A stretch of 64,000 nucleotides of DNA from Rhodanobacter ginsengisoli (GTDB lineage Bacteria > Pseudomonadota > Gammaproteobacteria > Xanthomonadales > Rhodanobacteraceae). The translations under genes and the position numbers were made by a program. The stretch covers positions 186,001-250,000 of the forward strand of contig NZ_JBHSNF010000003.1 in the NCBI RefSeq assembly GCF_042657065.1, read 5' to 3'. The notes below the pieces were generated by a model. The model had not been told where the DNA came from and did not search any database. It saw only the letters and a program-made list of their open reading frames with translations. Position 1 is the stretch's first letter, and the number at the start of each line of letters is the position of its first letter. Of the stretch, positions 25,592-33,885 are shown one piece after another.

Positions 25592-26836
25592 ATGAAGACG
25601 TTCCAGAGAAACCTGCTTGTCGCGGCGATGGCTGCGGTGCTGGCGGCGCCGGCGTGGGCCGATGCGCCGGGTGGTGCCGCTGCCGGTGGGACCTCGCGGG
25701 CGGCGCCGGTGCAGTTGCTGTGGAATGCGCGGTTGCGCGACGAGTCGGTGGACGATGCGGCCTTCGCCAGGAACGCACGGGCCGATACGCTGCGGTTGCG
25801 GCTGGGTGTGCAGGCGCGCTTCAGCGAGGCGTGGAGCGGGTTGCTCGAAGGGGCCGGGACGGCCAGTGCGGGGAATAATTACAACAGCGGCGCGAATCGG
25901 CAGACCCGGTATCCGGGGATCACCGACCCGCGCGGTGGGGAGTTGAACCAGGCGTGGGTGCATTTCCAGGGCGGCGAGTTCGGCGCCACGGTGGGGCGGC
26001 AGGAGTTGCTGCTGGACAACCAGCGCTGGGTGGGCAATGTGGGCTGGCGTCAGTTCGAGCAGACCTATGACGGCGTCGCGTTGAAGTGGAAGCCGGCCGC
26101 GGACTGGACGATCAACTACGCCTGGCTCGATCGCGTGCATCGCGTGTCCGGGCCGGATGCGGTCAATCCGCTGGCGCGCGAACGCAAGCTCGATACCCAC
26201 CTGCTCAACGTGGCCCGTGTGCATGGCGCGCAGACGTGGGTGGGCTATGCCTACCTGCACGAAGACCGCGACGTGCCGACCGCGTCGACGGCGACGTACG
26301 GGGTGCGCTGGCTCGGCAATTACGTGGCGCAGGGCAACGGTCCGGGCTGGGCCGCCGAATATGCGCGCCAGTCCGACTACCGCAACAACCCGGCCAGCTA
26401 CCGCGCGAACTACTGGCTGCTCGAGCCGAGCTGGACCGTGCGCGGCATCACCGCCAGGCTTGGCTGGGAGCATCTGGGCGGCGATGGCGTGCATGCGCTG
26501 CAGACGCCGCTGGCCACGCTGCATGCATTCAACGGCTGGGACGACCAGTTCCTCGCCACGCCGGCGGGTGGGCTGGACGATCGCTACCTTGCGCTCGGCG
26601 GCAAGTTCGCTGGCGGCGGCCTCGTCAAACAGTTCAAGTGGAACGTGGCCTATCACGACTTCCACGCCGACACGGGCGGTCGCTACGGCAGCGAGTGGGA
26701 TGCCTCACTGGGCTTTCCGCTGGGCGGCGGCGTACACGCACTGGTCAAGCTGGCCGACTACCGTGCGGACGGCTTCGGCCACAACGACACCAAGATCTGG
26801 CTCCAGCTCGAATGGAGCGGCAAGCGGGATCTGTGA
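25592..26836 (+). CDS. Outer-membrane porin of the alginate-export type
   Basis: A 414-residue beta-barrel protein with a Sec signal (cleavage after AWA, residue 23). The mature part shows alternating amphipathic strands and the family features LRLRLGVQARFSEAWSGLLE and GATVGRQELLLDNQRWVGN. Porins of this fold carry varied solutes; the substrate is not readable. The perfect FNR/Dnr-like palindrome suggests anaerobic expression, so uptake of nitrate, nitrite or an anaerobic carbon source is reasonable inference. The barrel likely ends in the strand KIWLQLEWSGKRDL. Confidence 0.85.
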   Translation: MKTFQRNLLVAAMAAVLAAPAWADAPGGAAAGGTSRAAPVQLLWNARLRDESVDDAAFARNARADTLRLRLGVQARFSEAWSGLLEGAGTASAGNNYNSGANRQTRYPGITDPRGGELNQAWVHFQGGEFGATVGRQELLLDNQRWVGNVGWRQFEQTYDGVALKWKPAADWTINYAWLDRVHRVSGPDAVNPLARERKLDTHLLNVARVHGAQTWVGYAYLHEDRDVPTASTATYGVRWLGNYVAQGNGPGWAAEYARQSDYRNNPASYRANYWLLEPSWTVRGITARLGWEHLGGDGVHALQTPLATLHAFNGWDDQFLATPAGGLDDRYLALGGKFAGGGLVKQFKWNVAYHDFHADTGGRYGSEWDASLGFPLGGGVHALVKLADYRADGFGHNDTKIWLQLEWSGKRDL

Positions 26837-26884
26837 CCGGCATCGGCGTCTTGTGGAAAGCAGGTTCCCGTCGGTCGGCCCGGA

Positions 26885-26898
26885 CTGATCCAGGTCAG
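26885..26898 (+). promoter_or_regulatory. FNR/Dnr-like box upstream of the DUF2249 operon
   Basis: CTGAT-CCAG-GTCAG has one broken inner pair. Its centre lies 42.5 bases before the ATG; with class II spacing transcription begins one base before the start codon, and TTCAAT at 26921-26926 falls exactly at -12 to -7. Confidence 0.6.
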
Positions 26899-26933
26899 CT
26901 GGCGCCGGTGGGGCGCGTGATTCAATACATGTC

Positions 26934-27206
26934 ATGCATGCACCCCCGACACCCGCCGCGGCGTCCCGCGAAGACGGCACCGATCTGCCTGAACACGACC
27001 TGCGCCAGCTGCCGTGTCCGTTGCCGCTGGAGCTTGCACTGGAGCTGGCCGACGCGCTGGCTCCGGGGCAGGCGGTGCAGGTGCTGACGCCGCAGCGACC
27101 GATACCGCTGCTCGATCTGCTGGGTGCCCGCGGGCTGCAGGTCAGCACGGCGTCGCTGACCGACGGTGGCGTCCGACTCCTCATCTCCCGCCCCGCGCAC
27201 GCATGA
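26934..27206 (+). CDS. DUF2249-domain protein (TusA-like fold)
   Basis: A 90-residue soluble protein whose residues 20-86 match DUF2249: an initial DLRQLPCPLPLELALELADAL, then APGQAVQVLTPQRPIPLLDLL. The fold resembles TusA, and here a Cys sits in the PCPLP position where TusA proteins have their active Cys. DUF2249 genes often accompany denitrification genes, but no function is established. Its stop overlaps the next ATG (ATGA), so translation is coupled. No ribosome site precedes its ATG. Confidence 0.75.
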   Translation: MHAPPTPAAASREDGTDLPEHDLRQLPCPLPLELALELADALAPGQAVQVLTPQRPIPLLDLLGARGLQVSTASLTDGGVRLLISRPAHA

Positions 27207-28459
27207 CCAGGCTGGCGCTCGAGCAGGGGCCGCAGGTGTCGCTGCCGCGCCGCTTCCTGCTCAGCGCACCACCGTGGGGTATGGCCGGTGGTGTGCTGTT
27301 GTGCGTCGACGGCGAATCGCTGCTGCTGACGCGCTGGCATCCGGCCACGCTGGCGCTGGTGCACATCTACACGCTGGGCGTGCTCGGCAACGTCATGTTC
27401 GGCAGTCTGCTGCAGTTCCTGCCGGTCGCTGCCGGCGTGCGGGTCCACGCGCTGGCGCGGCTGGGGCCGCTGCTGCATGTCCTGCTCAATCTCGGCGTGC
27501 TGTTGCTGGTGTCCGGACTGTATGCCGGTTGGACCGCAGCGCTCATCGCCGCCGCTGTGGTGCTGCCGCTCACGTTTGCGTTGCTGTGCGTGATGACCCT
27601 GCCTGGCCTCGTCGCGGCCGTCGGCCAGCGTATGCAGCGGGTCGGATTCGGCGTGGCGCTGGGCAGCACCCTTTTGACGGCCCTGCTCGGCGGTGGCCTG
27701 GCGCTCCACCTCGGCGGCGGGCCCGCCATGCCGGTGCCGGCGCTGGTCGACGTGCACGCCAGCTGGGGCATCCTGGGCTGGGTGATCGTGCTGCTCGGCA
27801 CGGTGACTCCGGTGGTGATGCCGATGTTCCAGGGCACGGCCACCGTGCCGGCGCCGATCCATGCGGCCTGGCTCGGCGGCCTGCTGCTGGCGTTGCTGGC
27901 CGGCGCATGGTGGCGGCTGGGCGCCGGCGACGGGGCGGTCCCGCGTCTCGCCTTCACCGTTTGCGTGCTGCTGTTTGCGAGTGCCGGATTGTGGCTGCAA
28001 TGGCGTGCGCCGCGACCACGGCGCGGTCCGCTGTGGTGGAGCTGGCGGGCGGGACTGGTCGTCCTGTTGCTGGCGGCGTCGGCTCTGTCGGCGCCCGTGC
28101 GCGAAGGTCGGCTGGCGGCGGCGCTGGGCCTGGGCATCGCGCTGCCGCTGCTGGTCAACGGCATGCTGCTGGAGATCGTGGCCTTCCTCGGCTGGATCGA
28201 ACTGCATCGCCGGATCGGACGCGGAGTGCAACTGCCCGGCGTGCAGCGCCTGCTGCCGGAGCGCGAGAAGTACCGTGCGCTGCTGCTGCAACTGCCGCTG
28301 GCCGTGCTGCTGCCGGCGGCCGTGCTGTGGCCCGCGTCGTGGCTGGCGCGCAGTGCGGGGCTGGCCATGTTGCTGGCGTGGCTGGGCGTCGGGCTGGCCT
28401 GCCTCGGCGTGCGGCATCGCGTGATGCATTTCCAGACGATGCACGAGGGCGCGAGATGA
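27203..28459 (+). CDS. Polytopic membrane protein of unknown function, partner of DUF2249
   Basis: A 418-residue integral membrane protein with about 12 hydrophobic helices. Conserved-looking His residues lie in ALVHIYTLGVLGNVMFGSLL (near residue 55) and VDVHASWGILGWVIVLLG (near residue 190), a spacing that recalls haem-binding helices of NnrS or haem-copper oxidase-like proteins. I do not recognise a named family. Its coupling to DUF2249, the FNR-like box and the denitrification setting suggest a part in anaerobic or nitrogen-oxide metabolism; that is inference. Confidence 0.7.
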   Translation: MTRLALEQGPQVSLPRRFLLSAPPWGMAGGVLLCVDGESLLLTRWHPATLALVHIYTLGVLGNVMFGSLLQFLPVAAGVRVHALARLGPLLHVLLNLGVLLLVSGLYAGWTAALIAAAVVLPLTFALLCVMTLPGLVAAVGQRMQRVGFGVALGSTLLTALLGGGLALHLGGGPAMPVPALVDVHASWGILGWVIVLLGTVTPVVMPMFQGTATVPAPIHAAWLGGLLLALLAGAWWRLGAGDGAVPRLAFTVCVLLFASAGLWLQWRAPRPRRGPLWWSWRAGLVVLLLAASALSAPVREGRLAAALGLGIALPLLVNGMLLEIVAFLGWIELHRRIGRGVQLPGVQRLLPEREKYRALLLQLPLAVLLPAAVLWPASWLARSAGLAMLLAWLGVGLACLGVRHRVMHFQTMHEGAR

Positions 28460-28531
28460 GCATCGACCGGACAGCTCACGCGATCCCTGCCTGGCAGGCG
28501 TCACCCACCACACCCATGACGGAGAAGAGCC

Positions 28532-29392
28532 ATGTCCAGGCATCTGCCTGAGCGTTTTGCCCTGGCGCGGGCGCGCGCCGTGATCGACGGCATCGACGAC
28601 GGGCTGCTGGTGCTGCTGGCGGCGCGCCGCCGGCTGGTGCGCACAGTGGCCCGGCTCAAGCCCGCTGCCGGCGTGCCACCGCGGGACCTGGGCCGCGAGC
28701 AGCGGGTGCGCGAGCGGGCGCGGGCGTTCGCGGCACGGCTCGATCTGCCGCCGTCGACGGCGCAAGGTCTGCTGGATCTGGCGATCGGCGATGCCTGCCG
28801 CCAGCAAGGGCTGGTATTTGACCAGGGTCAGGGCGCGGCGACCGGCAACGCGCTGATAATCGATTCCATCATGCCCACGCCCTCCCTGCTCTCCCCCATG
28901 ACGCCGCAGCTGTTGCGGCTGTTGCCGCCACCGCGCCGGATCGCGCCCTTGCTGCGGGTCATGCCCCTGCGCTGGCAGCGCCGCCTGCTCGAGACGGGCA
29001 TGGCGCGGGTGCTCGCCGCGCCGCTGCTCGAGGGCGAGCTGGACTTCATGCACGGGCGTCGGCTGGCGATCGAGGTCACCGACCTGCGCCTGCGCTGGGT
29101 GCTGGAGTTGCAGCAGGGGCGACTGCGCGTCACCGATGCCGAGCCCGAGGCCAGCGTGCGTGGCAGCGTCACCGATCTGCTGTTGCTGGCCGGCCGGCTG
29201 GAGGATGCCGACACGCTGTTCTTCCAGCGCAGACTGGTGCTGACCGGCGATACCGAACTGGGCCTCACCGCGCGCAACATGCTCGAGCGGCTGCCGTGGG
29301 AGTCGGTCCCGCTGGGCCTGCGCATCGCGCTGAACCGCGGTGCCCGTTTCGCCCGCGCCGCACGCACGGCACACCGGCGCGAGAACAGCTGA
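28532..29392 (+). CDS. ubiT: Chorismate mutase-UbiT fusion
   Basis: This 286-residue protein joins two known domains. Residues 8-95 form an AroQ-type chorismate mutase; counterparts of all E. coli active-site residues are present (R15, R32, K43, D52, R55, E56, and Q91 or Q92). Residues ~114-286 match UbiT, an SCP2-fold lipid carrier for O2-independent ubiquinone synthesis; the DADTLFFQRRLVLTGDTELG stretch is nearly that of E. coli UbiT. A ~20-residue linker joins them with no break. GGAG precedes the ATG. ubiU and ubiV lie 5-7 kb away; nadA follows after 45 bases. Confidence 0.9.
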   Translation: MSRHLPERFALARARAVIDGIDDGLLVLLAARRRLVRTVARLKPAAGVPPRDLGREQRVRERARAFAARLDLPPSTAQGLLDLAIGDACRQQGLVFDQGQGAATGNALIIDSIMPTPSLLSPMTPQLLRLLPPPRRIAPLLRVMPLRWQRRLLETGMARVLAAPLLEGELDFMHGRRLAIEVTDLRLRWVLELQQGRLRVTDAEPEASVRGSVTDLLLLAGRLEDADTLFFQRRLVLTGDTELGLTARNMLERLPWESVPLGLRIALNRGARFARAARTAHRRENS

Positions 29393-29437
29393 ACCCGTCG
29401 CTGCGACGGATTCCCCGAATGTCATCTGCGGAGTGCC

Positions 29438-30463
29438 ATGAACGATCCCGACACCTTGCCCCTGCCGGTCTGGCGCGACGAGCTCGAGCTGGAATACGCC
29501 GCGTTGGCCGAGCGCCTGGAACCGCTGGTGCCCTGCCTGGAGATACCGCTGCACCTGCCGTGGATCGACGCCATCAACAAGCTGAAGAAGCAGCGTGGCG
29601 CGGTGATCATGGCGCACAGCTACCAGTCGCCGGAGATCTTCCACGGCGTCGCCGACATCACCGGCGACTCGCTGGCGCTGGCGCAGGCGGCGGCCGCGTG
29701 CGACGCCGACCTGATCGTGCTGTGCGGGGTCCACTTCATGGCCGAAAGCGCGAAGATCCTGGCGCCGGGCAAGACCGTGCTGATTCCGGACGTCGAGGCG
29801 GGCTGCTCGCTCGCCGCATCGATCACCGCCGCCGATGTGCGCGCCTTGCGCGCCCGCCATCCCGGGGTGCCGGTGGTCAGCTACGTCAACACCACGGCCG
29901 AGGTGAAAGCCGAATCCGATGCCTGCTGCACCTCGGCCAATGCGGTCGAGGTGGTCGAGGCGATGGGCACGGCGCAGGTCATCTTCCTGCCCGATCGCTT
30001 CCTCGGGAACTACGTGGCCAGCAAGACCGCGGTCGAGCTGATTCTGTGGAGCGGCAGCTGTGAAGTGCACGAGCAGTTCACCGGGCAGCAGGCGCGGCAT
30101 GCGCGCGAGCAATTCAACGCCAGGCTGCTGGCCCATCCCGAATGTCCGCCGGACGTCTGGGCCGAGGCCGACTTCGTCGGTTCCACCACCGCGATGGGCA
30201 AGTGGCTGGAGCGCGAACGACCGGCGCGCGTCGCACTGATCACCGAGTGCTCGATGGCCGACAACCTGCGCGCACGGTTTCCGGATACCGAATTCATCAA
30301 GCCGTGCAATCTGTGCCCGCACATGCAGCGGATCACCCTGCCGAAGATCCACGCCTGCCTGCGCGACCTGCGGCCGGCGGTCGAGGTGCCCGAGGCCGTC
30401 GCCACCCGCGCCTGCATGGCCCTGCAGCGCATGCTCGCGGTGGGTCGGCGCGAAGCGGTGTGA
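29438..30463 (+). CDS. nadA: Quinolinate synthase
   Basis: A 341-residue [4Fe-4S] enzyme that condenses iminoaspartate with dihydroxyacetone phosphate to quinolinate for NAD synthesis. Three cluster cysteines sit in the expected motifs: DVEAGCSLAAS, ALITECSMADN and PCNLCPHMQRI. The MAHSYQSPEI stretch near residue 60 carries the conserved His and Tyr. It is coupled to nadB by a 4-base overlap and appears to share the transcript of the FNR-like-controlled DUF2249 operon. Confidence 0.96.
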   Translation: MNDPDTLPLPVWRDELELEYAALAERLEPLVPCLEIPLHLPWIDAINKLKKQRGAVIMAHSYQSPEIFHGVADITGDSLALAQAAAACDADLIVLCGVHFMAESAKILAPGKTVLIPDVEAGCSLAASITAADVRALRARHPGVPVVSYVNTTAEVKAESDACCTSANAVEVVEAMGTAQVIFLPDRFLGNYVASKTAVELILWSGSCEVHEQFTGQQARHAREQFNARLLAHPECPPDVWAEADFVGSTTAMGKWLERERPARVALITECSMADNLRARFPDTEFIKPCNLCPHMQRITLPKIHACLRDLRPAVEVPEAVATRACMALQRMLAVGRREAV

Positions 30464-31902
30464 GGCGCGCGAGACGGCCCGTGGTGGTAGTAGGTGGCGG
30501 CGTCGCCGGACTGGCCACCGCGCTGGCGCTGGCGCCGACGCCGGTGCGCCTGCTGTGCCTGAGCCATGACGGCAGCGGCAGCGCCAGTGCACTGGCACAG
30601 GGTGGCATCGCCGCCGCGCTCGGACCCGCCGACAGCCCGGCCGGGCATGCCCGCGACACGCTGATCGCCGGTGCGCGGCACAACGACACGGCGATGGTGC
30701 ATTGGCTTTGCGGGCAGGCGCCGGCGACGATCGACTGGCTGCGGGCGCAGGGCGTCGCGTTCGACCGCGATGAGCAGGGGCAGCTCCAGCTCGGTCGCGA
30801 GGGCGGCCACCGTGCCGCGCGCATCGTGCATGCCGGTGGCGATGCCAGCGGCGCGGCGCTGGTGCGCGCCTTGCGCCAGCGGGTGCAGCAGGCCACGCAT
30901 GTCCAGTGGCGCGGTGGCGTCGCGGTGGACGCGCTGTTGCAGCGCGGCGGTGCCGTCTGCGGCGTGCGGGTGCGCGATGCCGGCGGGCATCCGCAGGAGA
31001 TGCCCGCCGCCGCCGTGGTGCTGGCGACCGGCGGGATCGGTGCGCTGTTCGCCCGCACCAGCAATCCGGCGGGCGCGGATGGCAATGGCCTGGCGCTGGG
31101 CATGGCCGCCGGCGCCTCCCCGCGCGACCTGGAATTCGTGCAGTTTCATCCCACCGCGCTGGATATCGCCGGTGCGCACTGCCTGCCGCTGGTGACCGAA
31201 GCGCTGCGGGGTGCCGGTGCGCGCCTGCTCGATGCGGATGGGCGGGCCCTGATGGCGGGCGTGCACCCGCTCGGCGATCTGGCGCCACGCGACATCGTGG
31301 CGCGCAGGGTGTGGCAATCGGGTCGCGATCATGCCCCGGTGTGGCTGGACGCCCGCGAGCTGGAGCTCGACTGGGGGCGGAGTTTCCCCACCGTGCTGGG
31401 GGCCTGTCTTGCGCACGGCATCGATCCGCGACACCAGTTGATCCCGGTCACGCCGGCGGCGCATTTCCACATGGGCGGGCTGGCGGTGGACGTCGATGGC
31501 CGCACCGGCATCCCCGGCCTGCATGCAGTCGGCGAGGTCGCCTGCAACGGCGTGCATGGGGCGAATCGGCTGGCCAGCAATTCCTTGCTGGAAGGCGTGA
31601 GCTGTGGTCGGCGCCTCGGCGCCATGCTGGCGGCCATGCCTCCACCGGCGACGGCCGGGGCTTTCCACTGGGCCGAACGCGGCCAGGCGATGGCGCCGGA
31701 ACGGTTGCCCGCGTTGCGCGAGCTGCTGTGGCAGTCGGCCGGACCGGTGCGTAGCGAGGCGCGGCTGCGGCGAGCCGCGCAGACATGCTCGGACTGGCAG
31801 TGCGAAGGCTGGCAGGCGCGGCTGGGCCTGGCCTTGCTGATGGCCGCATCGGCTCGCGGCCAGAGCCTGGGCGCGCACCATTGCAACGCGAGCGCCGGCT
31901 AG
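30460..31902 (+). CDS. nadB: L-aspartate oxidase
   Basis: A flavoprotein of 480 residues that oxidises L-aspartate to iminoaspartate for NadA; family members can use fumarate instead of O2. The FAD motif VVVGGGVAGLATALA is at the N-terminus, followed by SALAQGGIAAALG, FVQFHPTALD and VHGANRLASNSLLEG. The start is a GTG overlapping the nadA stop; a GTG at 30481 would still leave the FAD motif intact. At 480 residues it is shorter than the usual ~530, mainly at the C-terminus. Confidence 0.94.
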   Translation: MRRARRPVVVVGGGVAGLATALALAPTPVRLLCLSHDGSGSASALAQGGIAAALGPADSPAGHARDTLIAGARHNDTAMVHWLCGQAPATIDWLRAQGVAFDRDEQGQLQLGREGGHRAARIVHAGGDASGAALVRALRQRVQQATHVQWRGGVAVDALLQRGGAVCGVRVRDAGGHPQEMPAAAVVLATGGIGALFARTSNPAGADGNGLALGMAAGASPRDLEFVQFHPTALDIAGAHCLPLVTEALRGAGARLLDADGRALMAGVHPLGDLAPRDIVARRVWQSGRDHAPVWLDARELELDWGRSFPTVLGACLAHGIDPRHQLIPVTPAAHFHMGGLAVDVDGRTGIPGLHAVGEVACNGVHGANRLASNSLLEGVSCGRRLGAMLAAMPPPATAGAFHWAERGQAMAPERLPALRELLWQSAGPVRSEARLRRAAQTCSDWQCEGWQARLGLALLMAASARGQSLGAHHCNASAG

Positions 31903-31978
31903 ATCGGGGCGTCCCCCATAGCGGCCTGCGCGGTTTCTTCATCTCGTCAAAACAGACGCTTGCGTATGTTCGGCGACA

Positions 31979-31992
31979 TTGACCTGTGTCAG
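31979..31992 (+). promoter_or_regulatory. fabAB promoter region with FNR-like dyad
   Basis: TTGAC-CTGT-GTCAG is a weaker dyad of the FNR type. The same bases also give TTGACC as a -35 element, with CATACT 16 bases later as -10, so an ordinary sigma-70 promoter explains them equally well. Confidence 0.4.
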
Positions 31993-32047
31993 TGTGGTCT
32001 CATACTGAACTCATCAAAATCACTTGTATCCCCACTGTTGACCAACT

Positions 32048-32563
32048 ATGACCCGACCTTCCTCGCTTGATTACGATCAGCTGCTGGCCTGCGCCCGCGG
32101 TGAAATGTTTGGCCCCGGCGGCGCGCGTCTGCCACTGCCGCCGATGCTGATGTTCGACCGCATCACCCATATCGCCGACGAGGGTGGCGCCTACGGCAAG
32201 GGCGTGATTCGCGCCGAGCTGGATATCCGTCCCGACCTGTGGTTTTTCGGCTGTCATTTCGAGGGCGATCCGGTGATGCCCGGTTGCCTCGGTCTGGATG
32301 CGATGTGGCAGTTGAGCGGCTTCTTCCTGCCGTGGATGGGCGAGCCGGGTCGTGGCCGCGCACTGGGCGTGGGCAAGGTGAAGTTCTCCGGCCAGGTGCT
32401 GCCGAGCGCGAAACTGGTGAGCTACGAGATCGACATCCGCCGGGTGATGCGCGGCAAGCTGGCACTGGTGATCGCGAACGGCAAGATGTCCGTCGATGGC
32501 CGGCCGATCTACGAAGCCGATGACATGCGGGTCGGCCTGTTCCAGTCGACGGAGGGTTTCTGA
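32048..32563 (+). CDS. fabA: 3-Hydroxydecanoyl-ACP dehydratase/isomerase
   Basis: A 171-residue hot-dog-fold enzyme that dehydrates 3-hydroxyacyl-ACP and isomerises trans-2- to cis-3-decenoyl-ACP, the O2-independent entry to unsaturated fatty acids. Active-site His70 and Asp84 (GCHFEGDPVMPGCLGLDAM) fall at the same numbers as in E. coli FabA. The ATG has only a weak ribosome site. Its TGA overlaps the fabB ATG. Confidence 0.96.
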   Translation: MTRPSSLDYDQLLACARGEMFGPGGARLPLPPMLMFDRITHIADEGGAYGKGVIRAELDIRPDLWFFGCHFEGDPVMPGCLGLDAMWQLSGFFLPWMGEPGRGRALGVGKVKFSGQVLPSAKLVSYEIDIRRVMRGKLALVIANGKMSVDGRPIYEADDMRVGLFQSTEGF

Positions 32564-33771
32564 TGCGGCGGGTGGTAGTGACCGGCATGGGCATCGTGTC
32601 CTGTCTCGGCAACGCGGCCGATACCGTCTCCGACGCTCTGCGCAAGCTGCGCAGCGGCATCACCGCGATACCCGGTTACGCCGAGCGTGGCTTGCGCAGC
32701 CATGTCGCCGGCGTGCCGCAGATCGACCTGGTGGCGGAGATCGACCGCAAGCTGAAGCGTTTCATGGGCGATGCCGCGGCCTATGCCTATGTGTCGATGC
32801 GCGATGCGATTGCCGACGCGGGCCTCGCGATCGAGCAGGTATGCCATCCGCGCACCGGCGTGATCGCCGGCTCCGGCGGTGGGTCGGCGCAGTGGCAGAT
32901 CGAGGCGGCGGACCTGTTGCGCGAGAAGGGCGTGCGCAAGGTCGGTCCCTACATGGTGCCGCGCACGATGTGCTCCACCGTGTCGGCCGCGTTGGCGACG
33001 GGGTTCGGCATTCGCGGCCTCAGCTATTCGATTTCCGCGGCCTGCGCCACGTCGGCGCACTGCATCGGCGCGGCCGCCGACCTGATTCGCCATGGCGCGC
33101 AGGACGTGATGTTCGCCGGCGGCGGCGAGGAAGAACACTGGGGCATGACCGTCGAGTTCGATGCGATGGGCGCGCTGTCCAGCCAGCACAACGACACACC
33201 GCAAAGCGCGTCGAGGCCGTACGACACCAGTCGCGACGGCTTCGTGATCGCCGGCGGTGGCGGCATGCTGGTGCTGGAGGAATACGAGCACGCGAAAGCG
33301 CGCGGCGCGCACATCCACGCCGAACTGGTCGGTTACGGCGTGACCTCGGACGGTGCCGACATGGTGTCGCCTTCCGGCGAAGGCGCGGTGCGTTGCATGC
33401 GCATGGCGATGCAGGACGTGAAGGCGCCGATCGACTACCTCAACACCCACGGCACCGCCACACCGGTGGGCGACATCGTGGAATTGCAGTCGGTGCGCGA
33501 GGTGTTCGGCGAGGCGGTGCCGCCGCTGTCGTCGACCAAGGCATTGACCGGCCATTCGCTCGGTGCAGCCAGCGTGCATGAGGCGATCTACAGCCTGCTG
33601 ATGATGCGCGACGGCTTCATGGCCGGTTCGGCACATATCACCGAACTGGATCCGCGCGCCGAGGGCTTTCCGATCCTGCGCGAGAGCCGCGAGGCGAAGT
33701 TGAACACGGTCATGTCGAACAGCTTCGGCTTCGGCGGCACCAACGGCAGCCTGGTGTTCGCCCGGGTGTAA
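32563..33771 (+). CDS. fabB: 3-Oxoacyl-ACP synthase I
   Basis: A 402-residue thiolase-fold condensing enzyme that elongates the cis-3-decenoyl-ACP made by FabA. The catalytic triad is present: Cys161 in SISAACATSAHC, His in NTHGTATPVGD and His in KALTGHSLGAAS. The direct overlap with fabA is the standard arrangement. A long inverted repeat follows the stop. Confidence 0.97.
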   Translation: MRRVVVTGMGIVSCLGNAADTVSDALRKLRSGITAIPGYAERGLRSHVAGVPQIDLVAEIDRKLKRFMGDAAAYAYVSMRDAIADAGLAIEQVCHPRTGVIAGSGGGSAQWQIEAADLLREKGVRKVGPYMVPRTMCSTVSAALATGFGIRGLSYSISAACATSAHCIGAAADLIRHGAQDVMFAGGGEEEHWGMTVEFDAMGALSSQHNDTPQSASRPYDTSRDGFVIAGGGGMLVLEEYEHAKARGAHIHAELVGYGVTSDGADMVSPSGEGAVRCMRMAMQDVKAPIDYLNTHGTATPVGDIVELQSVREVFGEAVPPLSSTKALTGHSLGAASVHEAIYSLLMMRDGFMAGSAHITELDPRAEGFPILRESREAKLNTVMSNSFGFGGTNGSLVFARV

Positions 33772-33777
33772 CGGCCA

Positions 33778-33811
33778 CGATCCGCGGCGCTGCGTGCAGC
33801 GCCGCGGATCG
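33778..33811 (+). terminator. Inverted repeat after fabB
   Basis: CGATCCGCGGCGCTGC and its complement form a 16-bp stem around only two bases (in practice a slightly larger loop), 6 bases past the fabB stop. No T-run follows, so termination strength is uncertain. Confidence 0.6.
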
Positions 33812-33885
33812 CGCGGAGCAGGTCCGGCAAGGAGTCCGCCCGGCAGCCACTTGGTTCCCGTCATTTCCGGAAACACCCACACCCG

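Noticed and set aside
26705..31288. A 1,527-codon open frame on the minus strand
   Set aside because: It runs opposite well-supported genes (DUF2249, ubiT fusion, nadA, nadB) and is Arg/Pro/Gln/His-rich without any domain; long antisense frames are expected in DNA this GC-rich.
31979..32006. Firm FNR box for fabAB
   Set aside because: Kept only at low confidence: TTGACC with CATACT at 16 bp is an equally good ordinary promoter.
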